Shown here piece after piece: positions 14,676 to 23,587 of a stretch of 64,000 nucleotides of DNA. The stretch covers positions 1 to 64,000 of the forward strand of contig CAJTDN010000019.1 in NCBI GenBank assembly GCA_910574865.1, given 5' to 3'. A program made the translations under genes and the position numbers. How positions within the stretch are numbered: the stretch's first letter is position 1; every line of letters begins with the position of its first letter. Origin of the DNA: Lachnospiraceae bacterium. Its GTDB lineage: Bacteria; Bacillota; Clostridia; Lachnospirales; Lachnospiraceae. Below the pieces are notes generated by a model, which worked only from the letters and a program-made list of their open reading frames with translations, was not told where the DNA came from and did not search any database.

Positions 14676-14714
14676 GCTTAACAAGCTTGTATTGTTAAAA
14701 ACCAGAATGATGAC

Positions 14715-14896
14715 TCAAATCAACCACACCGGCACATACCAATTTTTCTCGTCAATCGGCAACAAGTCAGCCGCATGCAAATGACGCTCCCCATTCCCAC
14801 TTCCACCTTAAGCGTATCCAAACCGCCAAAGTTTTCCACCTTATCATGGTCAAATGTAACTTCTAATTTTATAACTCCATCTTCTGTAGTGTACAT
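14715..14896 (-). pseudogene. decayed gene remnant (RhuM-like N-terminus)
   Basis: Minus strand: MYTTEDGVIKLEVTFDHDKV is reminiscent of the RhuM start IxxYxTEDGxxKxEV. After VEVG a single-base shift leads into the plausible NGERHLHAADLLPIDEKNWY and VPVWLI before a stop. The mixture of frames shows a broken gene. Between it and the AsnB-like gene lies a GGGGTCAAAA/TTTTGACTCC inverted repeat (about 14943-14971). Confidence 0.45.
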
Positions 14897-14983
14897 GATA
14901 ATATTTGATTACGTCATTATGTCCTCCAAATCTTAAATGGAGCTGGGGTCAAAAACATATTTTGACTCCATGGCACCCACGGA

Positions 14984-16519
14984 TTATTCCCCGAAATATA
15001 TCTCATACCACACGAGGAACGTGTATATCGTCCACACTTTCCGCCAGTTATCCGAGTTCCCTCCCAAATAATCTTCCAATATGGCGTTGATTTCCTCCAG
15101 ATGGAAAAACTTTTCCGCCGCCTTGCTTTGGAATTTTTTATGCACGTCCTGGTTGTACCGTTCATCCGCCATCCAGATGCGAATCGGCACGATGAAACCG
15201 AGCTTTTTACGGAACGCGATTTCTTCGGGCAGCGCCTTGGCCGCCGCCGTGCGAAACGCCACCTTGTTTTGTTCGTCATTCACCTTGAACCTGGCGGGCA
15301 TGCGCGACGCGATGTCAAATATCCGCAAGTCCGTCAGCGGCATGCGAATTTCCAGCCCCACCGCCGTGCTCATTTTGTCCACGTTCAAATAAATGTCGCC
15401 CTCCAGCCAAATCTGGATGTCCACGTCCGACATTTTCGTGAGCGGGTCGAGCCCCTCCGTCTCCTCGTAAATCCTTCGCGCCAGCTCAATCGGCAGCACG
15501 TCCGGGTCATATTTCTTGAGGATTCTCTGCTTCTCGTCCTCTTTCATGATATTGGTATTTCCCACGTAAAACGTCTTCAAATTCTCCCCGTATCGCTCCG
15601 CGTTACGGTACATGTTGTAACCGCCAAAAAATTCATCCGCGCCCTCGCCGGAATAACAAAGTTTCGTGTGCTTCGCCGTCTCCCGGCAGGCGATGGCGAA
15701 CGCGATGGCGGAAGCGTCCCCGAGCGGCTGTTCCATGTTGTACATCACGTACGGCACGATTGCAAAATATTCCTCCGGCGTAATCAGGCAGCGTGAATTT
15801 TCGCGTCCCAAAATTTCCGCCGTCTGCGCCGCCAGCCCCGACTCGTCGAAGCGTGCCTCCTCATAGCCGCATGAATCCGTCATCCGCACGTCGGACATGG
15901 ACAGCACGTAAGAAGAATCCACGCCGCCGGACAAAAAGGATTCCGCCGTCTCGTCCGCCGTCTTCACCTCGGGCATGATTTTCTCAATCGTCGAATGTAT
16001 TTCCTCGGCCCAGTCCTCAAGCGACTTGTCCTCGTCCGCGCAGAATGTCGGCGTCCAGTAGCGTGTAATAGAGAGCCGCCCGTCCTGCCACACCAGGTAA
16101 TGCCCCGGCATCAGCTTTTTCAGTCCCCTGAAAAACGTGTTCTCACCTGCCACGTAGGTCAGGCTCAAGTACAGCTGCAGCATTTCTTCATTTAATTTCT
16201 TTTCAAACCCTTCCTGCTCCATGATGTCACGGATGCTCGTCCCATAAAGCAGCCCGCCGTCCGCCGTCTCATAATAATAAAACGGCTTCGTTCCGAACTG
16301 GTCGCGCAGGCAGAAGAGTTTCCGCTCCTCATCATCCCATAACGCGAACGCGAACATGCCATAAATGTGACTGGCCATGTCATGCCCCCATGTTTCGTAG
16401 GCACGAATCAAAATCGCGCATTCCCGCTCCTTTCTTGCAAGTGTCTCGTCCACTCCCAGTTCCTCGCATAACGCCGCCCAGTTGCGGATGTGCCCCTTGT
16501 ACTCCCGAATCGTAATCAT
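14984..16519 (-). CDS. asnB: asparagine synthetase-like protein lacking the catalytic N-terminus
   Basis: The 511-residue product has the synthetase PP-loop SGGVDSS (about 197-203), the second ATP-site stretch CYSGEGADEFFGGYNMYR, and EIRMPLTDLRIFDIA. The N-terminal Ntn glutaminase domain is only partly present (MFAFALWDDEE, LRDQFGTKPFYYY); the first 70 or so residues with the nucleophile Cys and RGPD segment are missing. The start is real: ATG overlaps the LlaJI-like nuclease stop as ATGA, with AAAGGAG nine bases before. It could use free ammonia, act as an amide-bond former on another acceptor as in lasso cyclases, or be a recombination relic. Coupling to a restriction operon is unusual. Confidence 0.85.
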   Translation of the reverse strand: MITIREYKGHIRNWAALCEELGVDETLARKERECAILIRAYETWGHDMASHIYGMFAFALWDDEERKLFCLRDQFGTKPFYYYETADGGLLYGTSIRDIMEQEGFEKKLNEEMLQLYLSLTYVAGENTFFRGLKKLMPGHYLVWQDGRLSITRYWTPTFCADEDKSLEDWAEEIHSTIEKIMPEVKTADETAESFLSGGVDSSYVLSMSDVRMTDSCGYEEARFDESGLAAQTAEILGRENSRCLITPEEYFAIVPYVMYNMEQPLGDASAIAFAIACRETAKHTKLCYSGEGADEFFGGYNMYRNAERYGENLKTFYVGNTNIMKEDEKQRILKKYDPDVLPIELARRIYEETEGLDPLTKMSDVDIQIWLEGDIYLNVDKMSTAVGLEIRMPLTDLRIFDIASRMPARFKVNDEQNKVAFRTAAAKALPEEIAFRKKLGFIVPIRIWMADERYNQDVHKKFQSKAAEKFFHLEEINAILEDYLGGNSDNWRKVWTIYTFLVWYEIYFGE

Positions 16520-17940
16520 TTGTCTTGTCTCCTTTCCGCTTTTTGTCCTCCCTTAATTATCCCCGCCAGTCTTCCAATTTCCCCCTCGTCCGCCCTCGTG
16601 CCGATTTTCATCAGATATTTCACGTCCACCAGCACGCCGTGCACGGTTTCATAAGTATGCCTACCACTCTTCCAATCCGCGCATGCCTCGCCGATTTTCA
16701 CCACCGGACAGGTTTCATCCGCTGCCGCGAACGGCATCAAAAACGCGTTATAGACCTGGAAATTTTCCCCGTGGATTTCGCGAAACCGCTCCTGGTTCGC
16801 GATATATTCCCCATAGGTAATCTGCTTGTGAATCGAGGCCGTCGAGGGAAGGTCACCGGGCCTCGACGTTGCCCCATACTTATAATATTTAGCGTCCAGC
16901 ACATACACGTCACCCTGGCAGACCATGATGGTATCCGGTTCCAGGCAGGCATTTTCAAATTCCTTTCCCCCAACCTTCCATTTCGTCCTCGGGAAATATT
17001 CCCTTTTGTCCGCGATTCCATATGCCCGGTCAACCAACGCCTCCCAGACATATTCAAACCGCCACGTCCCATAACGGTAATCCTTGTTCCCCTCCTGATT
17101 CCCCTCATATTCCAAAATGGCCAGCATACTACGAAACAGCGCCCGGTTCCTGTCCTGGAACGTGTCCCGCAATTTCTCGCGCACGGCCCGCTTAAAAAGC
17201 TTCCCGTTATATTTGACCTGCGGCCTCGCGGGCATGGCGTCCGTATAAAGCCAGCCCATCTTCTCAAAGCTTTCATACACGCAATATTTGTGAATCTGCG
17301 TCACCAGTTCATTTTCATTTACCGCGCTTTTCCGCGTGACAAAGTCAAGATAAAAGACACTTGCACCTTTTATGCAAGGCGCGCCCGCTTCTCCCGCGTC
17401 TGCCTTTCCGGTGCCCCCCGTGCCTTTGGTTCCGGCATTCCCATCCACATAAGGCTTCCTCGTCTTTATCGTCCGGTTCCAGTCAATCTTCCCCCGCCCG
17501 GCCACCACATGCCTTGTCTCCTGCTCCTTGTAATAGCCCCTGGCATAATAATCCGAAATCACGTGCATGTAAGCCTGGACGGGAAAAGCCGTCTGATCAT
17601 ATACTTGTTCCGCTTTTAAAACCGCGGAATCCTTGCGGGCGGTGGTCGCCCCGATGGTGCGGATTAATAGAAGGATATCCTTGCGCAAGCCCCGTTCGTC
17701 CTCGGAAACGCGGAACCCAAGAGGAAAATTCACGCTGACATCCCCGTTTTCACAGCGGATGCCGACAAAAGAATCCGCGTCCCGGTTCGTGTTCACCCGG
17801 CATTTCTCACGGATATGGAACTTGCGTGCGGACAAATGTCCCGCGCCCGGTTCATGCGGCGTTTTGCCATTCTCCCGCAAGCTGCCCCACGCCATCACGC
17901 CGCCCGCGGCCGGCTTGTCGCTTGCCAACATGTTTCCCAT
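16516..17940 (-). CDS. LlaJI-type (McrC-like) restriction nuclease subunit R2
   Basis: The 474-residue protein matches the RE_LlaJI/McrC-like family. The nuclease core appears as LEPDTIMV (about 333-340) and VYVLDAKYYKYG (about 346-356), a PD-(D/E)XK arrangement; the FYLDFVTRKSAVNENELVTQ segment and the LYTDAMPARPQV stretch precede it. Residues 167-189 are a Gly/Ala-rich insert (GNAGTKGTGGTGKADAGEAG). It follows the McrB-like gene by one base (TGAT then ATG) and overlaps the AsnB-like gene. With the GTP-driven McrB partner it should cut DNA lacking the cognate 5-methylcytosine (LlaJI recognises GACGC; the site here is unknown). Confidence 0.85.
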   Translation of the reverse strand: MGNMLASDKPAAGGVMAWGSLRENGKTPHEPGAGHLSARKFHIREKCRVNTNRDADSFVGIRCENGDVSVNFPLGFRVSEDERGLRKDILLLIRTIGATTARKDSAVLKAEQVYDQTAFPVQAYMHVISDYYARGYYKEQETRHVVAGRGKIDWNRTIKTRKPYVDGNAGTKGTGGTGKADAGEAGAPCIKGASVFYLDFVTRKSAVNENELVTQIHKYCVYESFEKMGWLYTDAMPARPQVKYNGKLFKRAVREKLRDTFQDRNRALFRSMLAILEYEGNQEGNKDYRYGTWRFEYVWEALVDRAYGIADKREYFPRTKWKVGGKEFENACLEPDTIMVCQGDVYVLDAKYYKYGATSRPGDLPSTASIHKQITYGEYIANQERFREIHGENFQVYNAFLMPFAAADETCPVVKIGEACADWKSGRHTYETVHGVLVDVKYLMKIGTRADEGEIGRLAGIIKGGQKAERRQDK

Positions 17941-17941
17941 A

Positions 17942-19504
17942 TCACCTCTTCATCCTTTGGTAGACTTCTGGCCGCAGCACCGCTTCCAGCGCGTCTCTCG
18001 CCGTGTCCGACACGTCCCATACGGCATCCGAGAAGGCCTCAATCACCTGGTCCAACGACTTGATTTTTTCGTCAAACACGGCCTCCCGCTCCATCTTGAA
18101 CGCGTCCTCCCACAAATATTTCAACACCTTTTCCGGGAATTTATCTTCGCCAAGCTCGCTTTTCCTGACGAAATATGCCCCCAGACGCTTGTCCTCGAAG
18201 CCTCCCACGTCGGAGCCCGATTCCAATATCATCCCGTTAATCACCGCCGCGAAATCACCCCAGGTCACCTCGGAGCCTTCGATTTTCTCGCCCGCGTGTC
18301 CGGCCGCGTACACGTCGTTCTTGATGTGGCGCATGTCCCACCTGCGCTGGAACGCCGTATCCATCGCGAACACGTTCTGATCCGCGGTATTCATCGTGGC
18401 CAGAATCCACATGTTGGACGGGATGCGAACCTCCCGCCACTTGTCCCCGTATACTTTCTCCGCCACGTCCTCGTTGGAAATCCCGTACTCGCTCTCACCA
18501 TACTCGGATTCGTCATACTTGCCGCCGTCCGCTGTCTTTCTGTCAAGCAATTGGAATATTTCCCCGAAAATGGCCGGGGCATTCCCCCGGTTGATTTCCT
18601 CGATAACCAGATAGTATTCTTCCGTCGGATGTTCCCACGCCCTTTTCAGCATGCGGGTGAACGGCCCCGGCACGAACTCGTACTTCAACCGTCCGTCATC
18701 CTCCACTTTGGGCAGAATCTGCCCCACGAAGTCCGAATACGTATAATCCGGATGGAACACGACCCGCTCCATCCTGGAAAAATCATCGCAATAATTTTCA
18801 CGAATTTCGTGGCTCTTGCCCGCGCCGGGCACACCGTAAAAAAGGATGTTTTCACCGCCCGTAATCCGCGGCCCGGCACTGGAAGTCCCGTCTTCCGGCG
18901 TTTTGCTTGCTTCTCCCTCCAGACCGTCCGCTGCCGCACGCTCCGGCATACCGTACGTCCGTGTTCCTTCCTCCAGCGTCTCCCAGGCCGTCCCGAACTC
19001 TTCCGACACGAATTTCGCGATTAATTCCCGGCAAATGTTTTCGTACAAATCATCCGAAATTTCCGTCAGAATTTCCTCTTCCAGATTTCCGGCAATTTCT
19101 TTCCATTCCTCGTCTATTCCCCGTTCTTCGGGTTCCCCTGCCATGGAGGCATCCGCACCGGAAGCCGTATTCCCCGCCGTGGTCATGGCGGCCACACCGA
19201 AAGCCGTGTTCCCCGCCGTGACTTCATACCCACGCGCCACTTCCAGCTTCTTCTCGAACTTGATTTGTTTCCCGGTGACACCCACGACCGCCAGCACGAC
19301 ATTGATGCTTGCAAGCGGTTTCCTGCGGTACACAAGCACGCGGTCACCTTCCCAGAGAGCGGAAAAATACGCTTCCCACATGTCCTTTTCCCGCTTTTGC
19401 ATTTCCATCGAAAAACAAATCGTCTTGGACGCGTCCATCAGCGAAAACGTGTCTATGAACGAGTCTACCGACATAATATAGTTTTTTCCCTCATCATTTC
19501 TCAT
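17942..19504 (-). CDS. McrB-like AAA+ GTPase, restriction subunit R1
   Basis: The 520-residue protein carries the Walker A GVPGAGKS (224-231), the Walker B YYLVIEEINRGN (297-308) and the McrB GTPase hallmark MNTAD (371-375) followed by FQRRWD. These mark the GTP-powered translocase of McrBC/LlaJI systems. The N-terminal 90 residues (WEAYFSALWEGDRVLVYRRK) may be a DNA-binding part. Residues 97-127 are a low-complexity Ala/Gly/Thr stretch with a repeated TAGNTA motif. Start overlaps the upstream gene as ATGA. Confidence 0.9.
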   Translation of the reverse strand: MRNDEGKNYIMSVDSFIDTFSLMDASKTICFSMEMQKREKDMWEAYFSALWEGDRVLVYRRKPLASINVVLAVVGVTGKQIKFEKKLEVARGYEVTAGNTAFGVAAMTTAGNTASGADASMAGEPEERGIDEEWKEIAGNLEEEILTEISDDLYENICRELIAKFVSEEFGTAWETLEEGTRTYGMPERAAADGLEGEASKTPEDGTSSAGPRITGGENILFYGVPGAGKSHEIRENYCDDFSRMERVVFHPDYTYSDFVGQILPKVEDDGRLKYEFVPGPFTRMLKRAWEHPTEEYYLVIEEINRGNAPAIFGEIFQLLDRKTADGGKYDESEYGESEYGISNEDVAEKVYGDKWREVRIPSNMWILATMNTADQNVFAMDTAFQRRWDMRHIKNDVYAAGHAGEKIEGSEVTWGDFAAVINGMILESGSDVGGFEDKRLGAYFVRKSELGEDKFPEKVLKYLWEDAFKMEREAVFDEKIKSLDQVIEAFSDAVWDVSDTARDALEAVLRPEVYQRMKR

Positions 19505-20127
19505 CTGTTTTCCTCCGTCTCAAACACGTATTTCTTCCAGCCGTAAAACAAGTTCGCCACGATTTCCCCGTTGCGGATTTCCAACTCGACCAGATTATTT
19601 CCCGAGACCACGTCCATGAGGCTTTTTCCCGAAAAAAACACATCATAATAATCCGTCGAGTCAGGCGAATCATTCCGTTTTTTCTTAGAAACAAGAAATC
19701 GAATCTCCAATGTCAACCCCGCGTCGTTTGCAAGTTTTTGGAACCGTTCTACCCGTTCCGGGGTCAAAATCTCGAACCCGTTTTTCGACTTCTGGAGGGA
19801 CAGCGTGTCTTCTTGTTTTTTGACACAGACAAAATGCTCCGTCCTCTCGCCAGTTTTCCGCCGTTCAAACATGATTTCATCCCCGGCCGACAAGTCATGG
19901 TTCCGATAGTATTGCCCCAAACCGACAATGCGCTTCTCACGTCCATACGTGCTTCTTATCACGACTTCCTCTGCCGTATTTTTATCAACGAAGGACACCG
20001 ACTCGCCCAGTTTGACAAACACGTCGGTGATATCCATCTCGTTCGGAACCAGGACGTAACTGTCGTGCGTGCCGCCCTTACCCAGCTCGGTATTGTTCAG
20101 CTTCTTTATCACTTGTACGACTTTCAT
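19501..20127 (-). CDS. restriction-operon accessory protein, possible B3-like DNA-binding
   Basis: From ATG 20125-20127 (after GGGAGGCGGG) the product has 208 residues. The N-terminal half, NNTELGKGGTHDSYVLVP, GREKRIVGLGQYYR and LSAGDEIMFER, resembles the pseudobarrel of B3/EcoRII-N type DNA recognition domains, where a basic loop and a GD turn are typical; this is my inference. The C-terminal half (FQKLANDAGLTLEIRFLVSK, VVSGNNLVELEIRNGEIVAN) is not recognised. It lies between the methyltransferases and the McrB-like gene and overlaps the latter by ATGA. The classic LlaJI operon has no such gene. Confidence 0.65.
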   Translation of the reverse strand: MKVVQVIKKLNNTELGKGGTHDSYVLVPNEMDITDVFVKLGESVSFVDKNTAEEVVIRSTYGREKRIVGLGQYYRNHDLSAGDEIMFERRKTGERTEHFVCVKKQEDTLSLQKSKNGFEILTPERVERFQKLANDAGLTLEIRFLVSKKKRNDSPDSTDYYDVFFSGKSLMDVVSGNNLVELEIRNGEIVANLFYGWKKYVFETEENR

Positions 20128-20236
20128 ATACGTCCCGCCTCCCCTCAATCTATTACCAAATTCCCTTCCAGACATTCGCGACTCAAGCCACACCGCCCAG
20201 ACCTTCCACAATTCCAAACCGTGCCCCGGGCTTTCC

Positions 20237-21889
20237 TCACTCCAGACATTCCTTTATCACCCGCGCGATTCCCCTGGCCATAACCGTCGGCACCGCGTTT
20301 CCTATCTGCATGTATGTTTTCAGATACGCCCCCCAGAACAAATAATCGTCGGGAAACGATTGCACCCTTGCGGCCTCCCTCGGCGTGAGCGCGCGCACCT
20401 GGTACGGGTGGATGTGCGAATGACAGTCCATTTTCAAGTGCGCCGTAATCGTCCTGCACGGCCTGTCGGCAATCAATTTATAATACTTGTCTTTGAAGCA
20501 ATGATTCCTATGGGCGTACGGCATGATATCCTTGATTTTCTCGTCCGTCGCGTCATCGCCCTGAGAAAGCCGTTTATAAATCTCATAATTCACGTCGCTT
20601 AAGTACCTGGCCTTGTGGTTGAGCACATAGGGAATTTTCCTCCCCCCGTTAATCAGCCTCAGATACTCGTTGTCATTCTCCGCATAGGCGTTAATGTCAA
20701 TCTTCTTTCCCGTCGTGTCACTGTCCACCTCGTTCATGTTCTTGATTCTCGGGGCTTCGAGCGGCTTGATATCGCGCAGCGCGTCCGTCAGGATAAAGTC
20801 CTTGTGTCCCTCACACGACTTTTTTATCCGTTCAAATATGTCCTCCGGCCGTACGCCTTTCTCTTCCGTCACATCATTTCGCACGGCAATGTAAATCAGC
20901 CGCTCACGGCTCTGGGCGACCGAAAAATCCTGCGAGTTCAAAATCTCATATTTTACCTTATAGGAATATACCTTCCCTCCCTTGCGAATCCGCAAACGCT
21001 CATAATCCTCCACCACCTGGCCGGCCACTTTTTGCATCCCCTTCACGTTTTCCATCACGACGATTTTGGGTCCTATGATTTCCACGGCCTTCACGAAATA
21101 TTTATACAATTCATTGCGCGGGTCGTCAATCACCCGCTGCCGGTTCGCTTCGCTGAATCCCTGGCAGGGGGGGCCTCCGGTCACCACGTCGATTTCCTCC
21201 CCGGCATCATTCGCGAAATAATCCCCCAGATGCTTCACGAGTTTCCTTATATCCCCCTGCACCAGCCTGTCCGACGGTAGTTCCGGATGATTGTATTTAT
21301 AAGTCTGGACACAGACGTCCTCGACATCATTGGCCAGCCTGACCTGGAACCCTTCCTGCACGAACCCCAGGCTTAAGCCTCCCGCGCCGCAAAAAAAATC
21401 CACCAGGGTCGGACCGTGCTTTTTGGCGGCCTCCTCCTGGATTTTGCGCCTTCTGGAATTATAAAGCTTCCCAAGCAGGTCGCCGGCTTCACCCGGGCGC
21501 GCCTCCCCCTCGAAAATCTCACGCCTATGGGCAATGACGAACTCCACCGCTTCCGCGAACCTTCCATATTCCTTACCAAGTACCGACTTTAACTCCGGCA
21601 ATTCATCCTCATCCGTGATTATCCCGATTGCCTTTAATTCCGACACGAATTCCGGCGAACCCCCGCTCCCTTGGTTTGGCCGGCCTTCGCCCGCGAAATC
21701 CGCCAACGCCGCCGTCATGCCACCTGCCGACCTGCCATCCACGTCGTCCGATACCATATCATGCCCGCACGGCTTTATCCCATGCCGTTCACAGAATACT
21801 TCCACCAGCCTTCGATACACTTGTATCTGCTCCAGAAAAAATGACTTTTCGGTTTTGCCGTCCAGACTGCCGACTGATTTGAAAATCAT
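20237..21889 (-). CDS. DNA (cytosine-5-)methyltransferase M2
   Basis: From the ATG at 21887-21889 (GGGAGGCGGAAA before it; ATGA overlap with M1) the protein has 550 residues. An N-terminal extension of about 160 residues precedes motif I (VDFFCGAGGLSLGF, 163-176). The catalytic PCQGF is at 241-245, motif VI VMENVKG, motif VIII QSRERLIYIA, motif IX RALTPREAARVQSFPDDY and motif X QIGNAVPTVMA, so all key motifs are present. LlaJI-type systems carry two m5C enzymes because the site is asymmetric; each methylates one strand. Confidence 0.95.
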   Translation of the reverse strand: MIFKSVGSLDGKTEKSFFLEQIQVYRRLVEVFCERHGIKPCGHDMVSDDVDGRSAGGMTAALADFAGEGRPNQGSGGSPEFVSELKAIGIITDEDELPELKSVLGKEYGRFAEAVEFVIAHRREIFEGEARPGEAGDLLGKLYNSRRRKIQEEAAKKHGPTLVDFFCGAGGLSLGFVQEGFQVRLANDVEDVCVQTYKYNHPELPSDRLVQGDIRKLVKHLGDYFANDAGEEIDVVTGGPPCQGFSEANRQRVIDDPRNELYKYFVKAVEIIGPKIVVMENVKGMQKVAGQVVEDYERLRIRKGGKVYSYKVKYEILNSQDFSVAQSRERLIYIAVRNDVTEEKGVRPEDIFERIKKSCEGHKDFILTDALRDIKPLEAPRIKNMNEVDSDTTGKKIDINAYAENDNEYLRLINGGRKIPYVLNHKARYLSDVNYEIYKRLSQGDDATDEKIKDIMPYAHRNHCFKDKYYKLIADRPCRTITAHLKMDCHSHIHPYQVRALTPREAARVQSFPDDYLFWGAYLKTYMQIGNAVPTVMARGIARVIKECLE

Positions 21890-23280
21890 TTTCCGCCTCC
21901 CACACCTCCCGGTTTGCTGTTGCAAACCGGCTCGCAAACGCTTCGCTTGTTGCTCGTATCCCCGCTTGAAATCAAGCGGCTCAATTCCAACTTTTCCTTC
22001 AGGCACTTGGCAATGGCTTCCGCGAACAACGGCGGAACCGCGTTGCCGACCTGCTTGAACTGTTCCGTCCTGGGTCCCTCAAATATAAAATCATCCGGAA
22101 ACGACTGCAGCCTGGCCGCCTCCCTCACCGTGAAGGTCCGTCCCTGCGAACTGTCCGGATGTATGAACTGATTTCCGTCCTTATACAAATGCGCGATAAT
22201 GGTCTTCGATGGCAAGTCCCACCACTGCACCACGTAACTGTTGCCAAACACCCGCTGCTTCTCATGGCGGAGGTCTGGCCGCTTCTCCAAAAGTTCCTGA
22301 AACGTCCAATGATTCGCGCTCATGACCGTATACCGCTCCACGTCAAGCCCGTTATGGTTGCGGGCGACATGGTCCCTTAACACCTTGTCGTCCTCCCGTC
22401 GAATCCTCCGCAAAAATTCATTGTCACGTCTTGACTCAAACGGGACGACTGGTTCGCCCTCCCCCGGACGCAACGCGGGCAATTCCCCGATTGCGTCCCT
22501 CACCGTGACATATCTTTTCAATCCGCCGGTGCCGGCCGGCACGGCTCCGCCCGATGCTCCCACGCCGCAAGCACCGGCTTCACCCGCCTTTCCTGGACTT
22601 TCCACGCCGCCAATACCTGCCGCCACGCTCTCATGAACCGGCTCTTCTTCCGGGCCGTAATGCGTCTTGAGAATACCTGCGTACAACTCCCCGGGTTCCA
22701 GGCAAACATCCTTTCGCACCCCCATGATAATGACCCGCTTGCGAATCTGCGGAACCCCGTAATGAACCGAATTAAGCACCATCATTTGGGGATTGAACTT
22801 CACTTTGTAATTCTCCCCCAACGCCGCCACAATTCGATTTACGATAAGCTCGCCGTTCACCTTCGCGTTCAACATGCCCGTGACGTTCTCAAAGACAAAG
22901 AACTTCGGCTTATAATGGTTGAGCACCCTGACATAACTTTCAAACAAATAATTCCTCGGGTCATCCTGCATGCCATTGTCATCCTTGGCCCTGCCAAGAC
23001 TGGAATAAGCCTGGCAAGGCGGGCCGCCTATAATCAAATCCACCTCGCGTCCCCTCACCACGTCCCCAATCCTGTCAAGGACATCCTCCCGCGTGATGTC
23101 CATCTCAAGCACCGCCGCGTCCGCGTCATCATATCCATAATGTTTCATCCGCGTCCGCAACGTGCGACAGGCAACCGGGTCAATCTCCACATGGGCAAGC
23201 GCATAAAAACCCTGGCGGTAAAAGCCCTCGCTCAAACCGCCGCACCCCGCAAACAAATCTATGAAATTGTATGTGTTCAT
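21886..23280 (-). CDS. DNA (cytosine-5-)methyltransferase M1
   Basis: The start is taken as ATG 23278-23280 (GGGAG nine bases before), which places motif I (FIDLFAGCGGLSEGF) at residues 6-20; the longer open frame only translates the upstream DNA repeat. The 464-residue enzyme has PCQ at 88-90, ENV at 131-133, the IRKRVIIMG segment, FTVREAARLQSFPDDF and VGNAVPPLFA. Residues 221-253 are a Gly/Ala-rich insert similar in style to those in the two restriction subunits. First gene of the LlaJI-like operon; directly upstream lies a 132-bp structured repeat. Confidence 0.95.
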   Translation of the reverse strand: MNTYNFIDLFAGCGGLSEGFYRQGFYALAHVEIDPVACRTLRTRMKHYGYDDADAAVLEMDITREDVLDRIGDVVRGREVDLIIGGPPCQAYSSLGRAKDDNGMQDDPRNYLFESYVRVLNHYKPKFFVFENVTGMLNAKVNGELIVNRIVAALGENYKVKFNPQMMVLNSVHYGVPQIRKRVIIMGVRKDVCLEPGELYAGILKTHYGPEEEPVHESVAAGIGGVESPGKAGEAGACGVGASGGAVPAGTGGLKRYVTVRDAIGELPALRPGEGEPVVPFESRRDNEFLRRIRREDDKVLRDHVARNHNGLDVERYTVMSANHWTFQELLEKRPDLRHEKQRVFGNSYVVQWWDLPSKTIIAHLYKDGNQFIHPDSSQGRTFTVREAARLQSFPDDFIFEGPRTEQFKQVGNAVPPLFAEAIAKCLKEKLELSRLISSGDTSNKRSVCEPVCNSKPGGVGGGK

Positions 23281-23287
23281 CCTATGC

Positions 23288-23419
23288 CACTCCCGCAATC
23301 GTCTCCCGTATTCACAATCCGTGCTTCCGCACTTCTTGTTCATACGGGATTGCCCGGACGATGTCCGTGTCCTTTCGGATGCAAGCATCCTACATGACTC
23401 GGCCGCCGTCCGCGGCTTT
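23288..23419. repeat. 132-bp structured direct repeat, copy A
   Basis: Nearly identical to 23456-23587 (offset 168 bases). It contains several hairpins: CCCGTAT...ATACGGG enclosing GTGC/GCAC, CGGAC...GTCCG, and GGATGCAAGCATCC. Differences between the copies include the loop of the GTGC hairpin (TTCC versus TATC). Confidence 0.9.
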
Positions 23420-23455
23420 GTCACCTTATATAAAAGCCGATTGCTCCGTGCCATG

Positions 23456-23587
23456 CACTCCCGCAATCGGCTCCCGTATTCACAATCCGTGCTATCGCAC
23501 TTCTTGTTCATACGGGATTGCCCGGACGATGTCCGTGTCCTTTCGGATGCAAGCATCCTACATGACTCGGCCGCCGTCCGGGGCTTT
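23456..23587. repeat. 132-bp structured direct repeat, copy B
   Basis: Second copy of the repeat at 23288-23419, ending at the stop codon of the hybrid kinase gene. Together the two copies fill the gap between the kinase and the restriction operon and may act as terminators or be mobile. Confidence 0.9.

Noticed and set aside
17633-19024. 463-codon plus-strand frame over the restriction genes
   Set aside because: It is antisense to the McrB- and LlaJI-like genes, which have full catalytic motifs; composition is typical of a shadow frame.
23281-23556. 92-codon N-terminal extension of methyltransferase M1
   Set aside because: The extension translates the 132-bp DNA repeat twice; the ATG at 23280 places motif I at the normal distance.
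23288-23587. CRISPR array
   Set aside because: Only two long copies with 168-bp period and no uniform spacers or cas genes; no CRISPR-like array was seen anywhere in the window.
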